Shown in pieces: positions 7,564-14,547 of a stretch of 27,826 bases of DNA; within the stretch, counting starts at the first letter, position 1, and each line of letters begins with the position of its first letter. The stretch covers positions 1-27,826 of the forward strand of contig CAZMSD010000045.1 of NCBI GenBank assembly GCA_964568855.1, in the 5' to 3' direction. Below the pieces are notes generated by a model that was not told the DNA's origin, searched no databases, and was given only the letters and a program-made list of their open reading frames with translations. A program made the translations under genes and the position numbers. The DNA is from CAZMSD01 sp964568855. GTDB taxonomy: Bacteria; CAIWAD01.

Positions 7564-8415
7564 ATGATCGTCCATCGCCGTTCGCAGATCTTGATCTGGG
7601 TCCGCGGGGCCGGGGAACTGGCCAGCGCCTGCGCTCTGAGCCTGCGCCGCTGCGGTTTCCGCGTCTGCATGAGCGACCTGGCGAAGCCGCTGGCCATCCG
7701 GCGCAGCGTCTGTTTCTGCGAGGCCCTGCGCGAGGGCTCGATGGAAGTGGAGGGCATCGTGGCGCGGGCCGCCGAACGGAGCGAAGCGACAGCGCTGCTG
7801 GACGGCGGCCTGATCCCCGTGCTGCAGGACCGGGAGGAGGCCCTGCTGGGCCTGGATCCTTACTGCGTCGTCGACGCCAGAATGCTCAAGGACCCGGACG
7901 CCGCCCGGATCGGGCCGGCTGAGCAAAGGTTGATCGACCGCGTGGAGTTCAGCGTGGGTCTGGGACCCGGCTTCCTGGCGGGCGGAGACTGTCACGCCGT
8001 CATCGAGACCCGCCGCGGAGCCCGGCTGGGCCGGATCATCCGCGAAGGTCCGGCCAGTTCCGACACGGGCGTTCCCGGCGAACTGGGGGGCGAGAGCCGC
8101 CGGCGCGTGGTTTATGCCAGGGTCCCTGGAACTCTAGAGTGGGTGCAGCGCATCGGCGAGCTGGTGAAACAGGGGAACCTCCTTGGTCGCATCCATGGCG
8201 AGCAGGCCGCGGAGAACGAGATCCGGGCGCCCCTCGATGGAATCGTGCGCGGCCTGCTGCATCCCGAGGTGCCCGTAAGGCCCGGGCTCAAGATAGCGGA
8301 CGTGGATCCGCGCGGGGCGCGTGTGAATTGCGCCGAAGTCGCCGACAAGGCCATGGCCGTGGGCCGGGCGGTCCTGGAAGCGCTGATGCAGCATCTCGCC
8401 GCGGCAAGAAGGTGA
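7564..8415 (+). CDS. yqeB: YqeB-family selenium-dependent molybdenum hydroxylase maturation protein
   Basis: The product is about 283 aa. Near the N-terminus a Rossmann-like turn IWVRGAGELASACALSL matches the YqeB family opening; later come VDARMLKD, a GLGPGFLAGGDCHAVIETRRG block and the C-terminal RAPLDGIVRGL segment with a biotinyl-lipoyl-like feel. YqeB is one of the marker proteins of selenium-dependent molybdenum hydroxylase systems and is probably involved in selenium insertion; its reaction is unproven. ATG 7564 is preferred because homologues begin just before the RGAG motif, but GTG 7525, only 7 nt after the mocA stop, would add 13 residues and cannot be excluded. It sits between mocA and the xdhC-type gene. 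Confidence 0.85.
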   Translation: MIVHRRSQILIWVRGAGELASACALSLRRCGFRVCMSDLAKPLAIRRSVCFCEALREGSMEVEGIVARAAERSEATALLDGGLIPVLQDREEALLGLDPYCVVDARMLKDPDAARIGPAEQRLIDRVEFSVGLGPGFLAGGDCHAVIETRRGARLGRIIREGPASSDTGVPGELGGESRRRVVYARVPGTLEWVQRIGELVKQGNLLGRIHGEQAAENEIRAPLDGIVRGLLHPEVPVRPGLKIADVDPRGARVNCAEVADKAMAVGRAVLEALMQHLAAARR

Positions 8416-8437
8416 GACAATCGCGAATGGAACAGGC

Positions 8438-9523
8438 ATGGAACGCACACTGATCAGAGCGCTGGCGGAACACGAGTGTTCGCGCAAGGCCGTACTCTGC
8501 TCGCAGGTCTGGCGGGAAGGTTCCGTCCCCCGCAAGGACTACCCGATGATGCTTGTATCACGCGGCCGCATCGTCGGAACGGTGGGCGGCGGCCCGGTCG
8601 AGCAGCGGATCATCGAGCGGGCGCTGGAGACGCTGGAGACCGGAACAGTCGCCTGCGAGAGCTTCGAGTTGAACAACACGGACCTGGGAGCCGAGGGCGG
8701 CATCTGCGGCGGCAGCGCGCGATTTCTCCTGGAACCGTTCACCTCTGAGGCGTCCCGCTTCTGGAAGAGGCTGGCCGCGTCCCTCGGATGGCTGCCCGGA
8801 AGATCGGGTGAGCCGCCGGACCCGGTTATGCGCCGAATCCTGCTGACCCGCTTTCAAGCCGATCCCGAACCGCGAGTGCTGTGGATGCTGCTGGACGAAG
8901 AGGGCCAGATCCGTGAGACGTCGACTCCGGGAAGCTCCGCTGCGACCGGTTTCCGCGACCTGGATTCATCCGCGCTGGCGCGGGAGGCGATCCGCGGGAG
9001 CGGGGGCCTGTTCAAGGAAGACCGGGCCGGATTCACGCTGCTGCGGGAACTGCGGCCCGCGCCCCTGCTGCACATCTTCGGCGCAGGTCACGTGGGCCGG
9101 GCGACGGCCGTGCTGGCCCGCCAGCTCGATTTCGAGCTGCGGATCTACGACGACCGGCGGGATCTGCTGGACGCCGGGTTCTTCCCCGGACTCGACCCGG
9201 ACCAGCTGCGCGAACAGCCGCTCGAGGCGGAAGACCTGGCCGTCGCGCCCGGCGACTGCGTGCTGATCGCCACCCGCGACCACCGGCAGGACCTGGCGAC
9301 GCTGCGCCTGGTCCTGCAATGTGATCCATCTTACGTGGGGTTGGTGTCGAGCCGCCGGAAGCGCGCCCTGATAACGCGGACCCTCCTTAAGGAAGGCATC
9401 GCCGAAGACCGCCTGGAGGCGCTGCACGCGCCCGTAGGCCTGGACATCGGGGCGGAGACCGTTCCGGAGATCGCGCTGAGTGTTTTGGCGGAAATCGTGC
9501 GTCACATCCGGCGACCGGAATGA
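8438..9523 (+). CDS. XdhC/CoxI-family Mo-hydroxylase maturation factor
   Basis: This 361-aa protein has two domains. The N-terminal XdhC_CoxI domain has GSVPRKDYPMMLVS and GTVGGGPVEQRI; the C-terminal Rossmann domain has HIFGAGHVGRATAVLA, ATRDHRQDL, YVGLVSSRRKRA and the closing VGLDIGAETVPEIALSVLAEI. Members bind the Mo cofactor and promote insertion of its terminal sulfido ligand into xanthine-dehydrogenase-type apoenzymes. In selenium-dependent systems the corresponding proteins are linked to selenium instead. It ends the plus-strand accessory cluster, and its stop codon faces the stop codon of the XdhD-like Mo subunit with only 18 nt between them. It is not the same as E. coli XdhC, which is an iron-sulfur subunit. 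Confidence 0.9.
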   Translation: MERTLIRALAEHECSRKAVLCSQVWREGSVPRKDYPMMLVSRGRIVGTVGGGPVEQRIIERALETLETGTVACESFELNNTDLGAEGGICGGSARFLLEPFTSEASRFWKRLAASLGWLPGRSGEPPDPVMRRILLTRFQADPEPRVLWMLLDEEGQIRETSTPGSSAATGFRDLDSSALAREAIRGSGGLFKEDRAGFTLLRELRPAPLLHIFGAGHVGRATAVLARQLDFELRIYDDRRDLLDAGFFPGLDPDQLREQPLEAEDLAVAPGDCVLIATRDHRQDLATLRLVLQCDPSYVGLVSSRRKRALITRTLLKEGIAEDRLEALHAPVGLDIGAETVPEIALSVLAEIVRHIRRPE

Positions 9524-9541
9524 ACGGCGCCGCCGGCCGGA

Positions 9542-11881
9542 TCAGGATTCCAATCCGCGCAGGACCTTTTCCGGAGTCAGGGGAAGCTCGCGGATGCGCA
9601 CGCCGCAGGCGTTGTAGACGGCGTTGACCACCGCCGGTGCGGGGCCGTTGATGGGGATCTCGGCCACGGCCTTGGCTCCGAAGGGACCGGTGGGTTCCTC
9701 GGTTTGCACGAAGCGCACCACCACTTCCGGCATGTCGATGGCCGTGTAGATGTGATACCGCTCGAGGTCCCGGTTGAGGACTTCGCCGCCTTCGCCGAAG
9801 ACCATGAATTCGCTGAGGGCCATTCCCAAGGATTGCGGAATGGCCCCTTCCGCCTGCCCCTCCGCCATCCGGGGATTGATCACCCGGCCCGCGTCGGTCA
9901 CCGACACGATCCTCAGCACCCTTACGAAACCTGTCTCCGTGTCGACTTCCACCTCGGCGAAGGTGGCGTTGAAGGGCGGCGGGGAATGGAAACTCATGTG
10001 CGACGCGGCGGCCATGATCTGTTCCTGCTCGGCGGTGTAAAAGGTCTGGGTGCAGATCTCCTCCAGGCTCATCGAGCCGCCCTCCCGTGCCACGACCCGG
10101 CCCCCCTCCAGGCGAACCCCGGCCGAGCTGAGCAGCCGGCGGCCGGCGTCCAGGATCTGCTCGCGGACCCGGGTGGCCGCCTTGTGGACCGCGGTGCCGG
10201 AAACGTAGGTGGTGCTCGAGGCGTAGGCTCCCGCGTCGAAGGGCGTGAGATCGGTGTCCGAGGAATAGACCAGGATCCGCTCCACGGGAACCTCCAGCAC
10301 CTCGGCCGCGATCTGGGCCAGGGCGGTGTCCGAGCCCGTCCCCAGGTCGGTGGCGCCTATGCACAGGTTGAAGGATGCGTCCTCGTTCATCTTGAGAAAG
10401 GCGGCGCCCATGTCGATGCCGGCGATGCCGGATCCCTGGGCGGCGAGGGCCATTCCCACCCCGCGCCTCAGCGGCCCGCTTGTATCACCGGCAGCCTCGC
10501 CGGAGGACCGCCCGCGGCTCTTGGTGGCCGCCCGAGCTTCAGAGGCTCTCGTCCGCAGCTCGTCCCAGCCGATCAGGCGGCGGCCTTCCTCGAGGCATTC
10601 GCTCATTCCCGAGGAGCGGATCTTCACCGGGAAGCCCTCCCGCCCCTCGCCGAGTCGCCGGGCGATCGGGACCTCGTCCCCCTCGCGGACGTAGTTGCGG
10701 TGCCTGAGTTCGATCGGATCGACGTCAAGTTCCGTGGCGATTTCGTCCAGCAGGCATTCCAGGGCGAAGAAGCCCTGCGGCGCTCCGTAACCCCGGTAGG
10801 CGCCGGCGGGCGGAAGGTTGGTGTAGACAGAGCGCGCCTCGATGCGCAGGTTCGGCGCCCGGTAGAGCGCCAGCGTCTTGGCGGCGGTCACCGACATCAC
10901 CGTCAGGGAATGGGGACCGTAGGCTCCGCTGTTCTGCAGGATCTCCATGTCCAGCGCCGTCAACCGCAGTTCCTCGTCCAGACCCGCCCGGAAGCGCACG
11001 AGCTGGGGATGGCGCGAGCGAGAGGCGCTGAATTCCTCCTCCCGCGTGAACTCGATCCGCGCCGGGCGACCGGTCCTGAGTGTCACGGCGGCGCAGACCT
11101 CCTCGCAGATGATTTCCTGCTTGCCGCCGAAGCCCCCGCCGATGCGGGGCTTGATCACGCGGATCCGGCCGACGGGGAAGTCGAGCACCTCGGCCACGAT
11201 GCGGCGCACGTGGAAGGGCACCTGGGTGGCGGTGCGGATCACCAGTCGCTCGTTTTCGTCCAGCCAGCTCAGCGCCACGTGGGGCTCGATGTGCACGTGC
11301 TGCACGTAGGGCGTCGAATACCGTCCCTCGAAGACGTGCTTCGCCGCCAGCAGGCCCTGCTCGACGTCGCCGATCTCCTCGGAGATGCGGGAGGCCACGT
11401 TGCGGTCCGGATCGTGAAGGAAGGGGTCCCCTGATTTTCCCTCGTGCAGCAGCACCTCTCCCCGCAGGGCTTCCTCCGGGTCGAAAACAGCGGGCAGCTG
11501 CTCGTATTCGACATCGATCAGCCCGAGGGCGCGTTCGGCCGTCTCGATACTCTCAGCCGCCACGAAGGCCACCCGGTCGCCCACGAATCGCACGCGCTCG
11601 TCCAGGATCCGCGTGTCACGGGGCGAAGGCTCGGGATAACCCTGGCCGGCGGTGGTGTAGAGGTGCGGGCGGAAGTCCTCGTGCGTCAGCACCGCCGCCA
11701 CGCCGCGCAGTCGCAGGGCCGCGGTTGCGTCGATCCTCGCGATCCGCGCGTGGGCCGTCGGACTGCGCAGGATCTTCAGGTGGAGCGGGCCGGGCAGGTG
11801 AAGATCGTCGGCGAAGACAGGCTTGCCCTTGGCCAGGGCCAGGCCGTCCACACGGGCCGTCGCATGCCCCACGACCTTCAT
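9542..11881 (-). CDS. xdhD: XdhD-like molybdenum hydroxylase large (Mo-binding) subunit
   Basis: This 779-aa molybdopterin-binding subunit of the xanthine dehydrogenase family has GGGFGGK at residues 248-254, AYRGYGAPQ in the middle, and the catalytic glutamate likely at Glu741 in GAKAVAEIP. From memory, the C-terminal stretch GPFGAKAVAEIPINGPAPA and TPEKVL is closest to E. coli XdhD (GPFGAKSISEI, TPEKIL), a protein linked to guanine/hypoxanthine breakdown. In E. coli XdhD the iron-sulfur domain is fused in front; here it is the separate gene just upstream, with an ATGA overlap at 11878-11881, so ATG 11881 is the start. A Ser/Gly-rich linker occupies about residues 447-470. It is the last gene of the minus-strand operon. 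The substrate is inferred to be a purine. Confidence 0.88.
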   Translation of the reverse strand: MKVVGHATARVDGLALAKGKPVFADDLHLPGPLHLKILRSPTAHARIARIDATAALRLRGVAAVLTHEDFRPHLYTTAGQGYPEPSPRDTRILDERVRFVGDRVAFVAAESIETAERALGLIDVEYEQLPAVFDPEEALRGEVLLHEGKSGDPFLHDPDRNVASRISEEIGDVEQGLLAAKHVFEGRYSTPYVQHVHIEPHVALSWLDENERLVIRTATQVPFHVRRIVAEVLDFPVGRIRVIKPRIGGGFGGKQEIICEEVCAAVTLRTGRPARIEFTREEEFSASRSRHPQLVRFRAGLDEELRLTALDMEILQNSGAYGPHSLTVMSVTAAKTLALYRAPNLRIEARSVYTNLPPAGAYRGYGAPQGFFALECLLDEIATELDVDPIELRHRNYVREGDEVPIARRLGEGREGFPVKIRSSGMSECLEEGRRLIGWDELRTRASEARAATKSRGRSSGEAAGDTSGPLRRGVGMALAAQGSGIAGIDMGAAFLKMNEDASFNLCIGATDLGTGSDTALAQIAAEVLEVPVERILVYSSDTDLTPFDAGAYASSTTYVSGTAVHKAATRVREQILDAGRRLLSSAGVRLEGGRVVAREGGSMSLEEICTQTFYTAEQEQIMAAASHMSFHSPPPFNATFAEVEVDTETGFVRVLRIVSVTDAGRVINPRMAEGQAEGAIPQSLGMALSEFMVFGEGGEVLNRDLERYHIYTAIDMPEVVVRFVQTEEPTGPFGAKAVAEIPINGPAPAVVNAVYNACGVRIRELPLTPEKVLRGLES

Positions 11882-12366
11882 TCGTCCGGTCCCCCGCTCC
11901 CGCCGCCGCGCAGGTGATCCAGCACCGCCCGCACGGGCTTGACGTAACCCGTGCAGCGGCAGAGCACGCCCGCCAGCGCGTCCCGGATTTCCGCCTCCCC
12001 CGGATCGGGGATTTTCCGCAGCAGCGCCTCCACGGCGAGAATCATCGCCGGGGTGCAATACCCGCACTGGATCGCGCCGGCCTCGATGAAACGGCGCTGC
12101 AGCGGGTGCAGGGCGCCCGGTCCCCCGCCTTCCCCGGCCAGCGACTCGATGGTCTCCACGCGGCGTCCCTCGATCGTGTGCGCCAGCAGCAGTGAAGCGT
12201 TGAAGGCCAGGTCGTCCACCAGCACCGTGTCCGAACCGCACTCTCCGCGATCCGAGCCGTATTTCACGCTGAACCGGCCCAGCCGGCGCAGCACCTCGAA
12301 CAGCGTCTCGCCGGGCCGGGCGAGGACTGATTGCGGTTTCCCGTCAAGCTCGAATCCGATCTTCAT
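11878..12366 (-). CDS. [2Fe-2S] subunit of Mo hydroxylase with degenerate N-terminal cluster site
   Basis: This 162-aa small subunit has the two-domain architecture of the family. The C-terminal helical domain is intact, with Cys101, Cys104, Cys136 and Cys138 (CGYCTPA and CRCTGY). The N-terminal plant-ferredoxin domain has lost three of four ligands: where the other small subunit in this window has Cys48/53/56/68, this one has Ser38, Cys43, Asp46 and Ser58 (KYGSDRGECGSDT, NASLL). Only the cluster close to the Mo cofactor should assemble. E. coli XdhD, as I recall it, shows the same Ser/Asp replacements in its fused N-terminal domain, so the loss looks like a lineage trait. It overlaps both neighbours by 4 nt (FAD subunit gene upstream, Mo subunit gene downstream). 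Confidence 0.9.
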   Translation of the reverse strand: MKIGFELDGKPQSVLARPGETLFEVLRRLGRFSVKYGSDRGECGSDTVLVDDLAFNASLLLAHTIEGRRVETIESLAGEGGGPGALHPLQRRFIEAGAIQCGYCTPAMILAVEALLRKIPDPGEAEIRDALAGVLCRCTGYVKPVRAVLDHLRGGGSGGPDE

Positions 12367-13142
12367 AGTTCCGCCAGCACCCGCTTCAGGCCCTTGAGTA
12401 TCAGCTCGTACATGTACTCGGAGGAATGGACGCCGTCATCCAGCAGATGCGTCGCGCAGCGCGCCGCGATCCGGTGCAGCAGGTCTTCGCCCGCCTCGGA
12501 GGGAAGACCGGGGAACAGGAGCTGCTCGTCCAGCCTGCCGCCCGCGGTCAGGTCCAGGCCCCCCTCGTGTCGCCGGCCCGCCGCCGCGAAGAGCGGACGG
12601 GCGGAGGGTATCACGGCGAAGCGCTGCAGGGAGCAGCTCCGGATCTCCGCGAGGGACAGGCTGATCCGCGTGATCACACCGTCCCCGTCCCAGTCGCGCA
12701 GCGCCTCTTCGCTTTCCGTCTCCCGCCAGACGGTGATCCGCGCATCCAGGGCCTGCAGCAGGACGCAGATCTCGGAGTCGGGCCTTCCCCGCCCCAGCTC
12801 GCCGCCCAGCGTTCGCTGGTTGCGGATGTTCTTCGAAACGCAGGAACTGCGCGCTGCCTCCGCCACCAGCCGGGCCGCCGGAGCGTCGTCCTCCCTCGTT
12901 CCTTCGCCGTGATCCACCAGGTCCTGCAGGGTCGCGCCCGCTCCCATGCTCAGGACAGACTCCGTGCACCGAAGCGTGCCGTCCAGCAGACGACCCAGGT
13001 CGACCAGGCCGCGGATCTGCGGATCGCGATCGGCCACCAGGTAGCTGCCGCCCGCGAAGAGCACGGCCCCGGGGGCTTCCGCAAGCCGGTGAGCCTCACT
13101 CGGCGACACGGGGTGATACACCTTACGAACGCTGGTCCACAT
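12363..13142 (-). CDS. ygfM: YgfM-like FAD-binding subunit of Mo hydroxylase
   Basis: This 259-aa flavoprotein subunit belongs to the CO-dehydrogenase-M / xanthine-dehydrogenase FAD family. FAD-binding elements are VLFAGGSYLV (usually AGGTDL), GAGATLQDL, and NIRNQRTLGGELGRGRPDSE (usually IRN-AT-GGN). The length equals that of E. coli YgfM as I recall it, clearly shorter than the roughly 290-300 aa of XdhB-type subunits such as the other FAD subunit here, and AGGS in place of AGGT is shared with YgfM. It starts 6 nt after the amidohydrolase stop and ends overlapping the iron-sulfur gene (12363-12366). A purine-rich GAGAGGGG directly abuts the ATG, an unusually tight spacing; GTG 13121 is an alternative start. 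It should transfer electrons between the Mo enzyme and NAD(P) or YgfK (inference). Confidence 0.85.
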   Translation of the reverse strand: MWTSVRKVYHPVSPSEAHRLAEAPGAVLFAGGSYLVADRDPQIRGLVDLGRLLDGTLRCTESVLSMGAGATLQDLVDHGEGTREDDAPAARLVAEAARSSCVSKNIRNQRTLGGELGRGRPDSEICVLLQALDARITVWRETESEEALRDWDGDGVITRISLSLAEIRSCSLQRFAVIPSARPLFAAAGRRHEGGLDLTAGGRLDEQLLFPGLPSEAGEDLLHRIAARCATHLLDDGVHSSEYMYELILKGLKRVLAEL

Positions 13143-13148
13143 CCCCTC

Positions 13149-14546
13149 TCACCTCCGCAGGAAATCGATTCCGGTTCTCCGGGCCGCCCGCCGGATCATC
13201 TCGCCGCTGCGCCAGTTGTGATCCTCCACCAGGGCCTGCTCGTTCACGCCACTGCGGCCCTCCCGGATCAGCGCGCGGCCCTCGACCACAAGGTAATCCA
13301 CCGGCTTCGCCCGCGCACAGAAAACCAGGGCCGCCAGGGGATCGGAGAGCGCGCCGGCGTATTCGGTTCCGGCGAGCGAGAAGGCGGCCAGATCCGCTCG
13401 CTGTCCCGCTTCCAGGCTGCCGATGTCGCTCCGGCCCAGCAGTGACGCCCCGCCGCGGGTGGCCATGCGCAGCACGTCGCGGGCGCCCAGCCAGCAGGAT
13501 TCCTCGCGCAGCCGCGAGAGCAGCAGGGCGTTGCGGGCCTCCAGCAGGAGATTGCTCGAATCGTTCGAAGCCGATCCGTCTACGCCCAGGCCCACCTTGA
13601 CTCCCGCACGCAGCAGCTCGCGCACCGGAGCGATCCCGGATCCCAGGCGCATGTTCGAAGTGGGGCAATGTGCTACTCCGGCGCCTACCTCGGCCAGGCG
13701 CGCGATCTCCGATCCGTCCAGGTGCACTCCGTGGGCGAACCAGGCCGAATAGGTCATCCAGCCGAGTTGCTCGACGTAGGACACGGGCCGGAGGCCGTAG
13801 CGCTCAACGCAGTAGCGCTCCTCGTCCAGGGTTTCCGCGAGATGGGTGTGCAGACCCAGGGCGTTGATCCTCGCGTATTCCGCGGTGGCCTTCATCAGCG
13901 TGGGGGTGACCGAGAAGGGCGAACAGGGCGCCAGGGCCAGGCGGGTCATCGACCCGGGCGCGTCGTCGTGATACTTGGCCAGCAGCCGCTCCGTGTCCCG
14001 CTGGATATCCTCCTCCGACTGGACCACGTCGTCCGGCGGCAACCCGCCCTCGGAGCGCCCCAGGGACATCGAACCGCGGGTGGGATGAAAGCGCAGGCCC
14101 ACCTCCCGCGCGGCCTCGATCTCGGCGTCGATCAGCTCGGCTCCCGCCGCTTCCGGGAAAACGTAGAGATGGTCCGCGCTGGTGCCGACTCCGGACTTCA
14201 TCAGCTCCAGCAGGCCGATCCGCGTGCTCAGGTCCACGGCCTCGGGAGTCAGCTCGCGCCAGATCTCGTAGTGCCCGCGCAGCCAGTCGAAGAGCGGCCG
14301 GTCCTGCATTCGCGGCACGTTGCGCGTCAGCGTCTGGAACAAGTGGTGGTGCGTGTTGACCAGGCCTGGAAGCACCACCATCCCGGTGGCGTCGATCTCC
14401 AGGTCCGCGGCACCTCCGGGGGGCGTTCCGGAACCGACTTCCTGGATCACGCCGTCGACCGCGGTCAAGTAGCCCTGCTCGTACTCCGTGCCGCGATCGT
14501 CCATGGTGGCCAGCAGCAGGGCCTTGCTGATTTTCAGGCTGGGCAT
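13149..14546 (-). CDS. Amidohydrolase, 8-oxoguanine/guanine deaminase-like
   Basis: This 465-aa zinc amidohydrolase is of the cytosine-deaminase/TrzN/AtzB superfamily branch. Metal ligands are His66 and His68 in GLVNTHHHLFQTL, His in LHTHLAE, His in FAHGVH and Asp in GVDGSASND. The block with LFDWL, then LTPEA, then SADHLYVFP, TRGSMSLGRSEGGLPPD and LALAPCSPFSVT is that of 8-oxoguanine deaminases (often annotated hydroxydechloroatrazine ethylaminohydrolase). A deaminated purine such as 8-oxoguanine (to urate) or guanine would fit the operon. ATG 14546, with GGGAAG upstream, is chosen because the family's N-terminal strand follows at once; the frame is open further upstream within ygfK. It occupies the position that ssnA holds after ygfK in E. 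coli. Confidence 0.88.
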   Translation of the reverse strand: MPSLKISKALLLATMDDRGTEYEQGYLTAVDGVIQEVGSGTPPGGAADLEIDATGMVVLPGLVNTHHHLFQTLTRNVPRMQDRPLFDWLRGHYEIWRELTPEAVDLSTRIGLLELMKSGVGTSADHLYVFPEAAGAELIDAEIEAAREVGLRFHPTRGSMSLGRSEGGLPPDDVVQSEEDIQRDTERLLAKYHDDAPGSMTRLALAPCSPFSVTPTLMKATAEYARINALGLHTHLAETLDEERYCVERYGLRPVSYVEQLGWMTYSAWFAHGVHLDGSEIARLAEVGAGVAHCPTSNMRLGSGIAPVRELLRAGVKVGLGVDGSASNDSSNLLLEARNALLLSRLREESCWLGARDVLRMATRGGASLLGRSDIGSLEAGQRADLAAFSLAGTEYAGALSDPLAALVFCARAKPVDYLVVEGRALIREGRSGVNEQALVEDHNWRSGEMIRRAARRTGIDFLRR

Positions 14547-14547
14547 T

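Noticed and set aside
9704..11434. A 576-codon open frame on the plus strand
   Set aside because: It is exactly antisense to the XdhD-like Mo subunit, whose motifs are unmistakable. The product is His/Arg/Gly-rich without recognisable domains, as expected for a shadow frame in G+C-rich DNA.
11882..12241. N-terminal extension of the XdhD-like Mo subunit by 120 codons
   Set aside because: It overlaps the iron-sulfur gene in another frame and its sequence is Arg/Gly/Ala-rich noise. ATG 11881 forms a standard ATGA junction.
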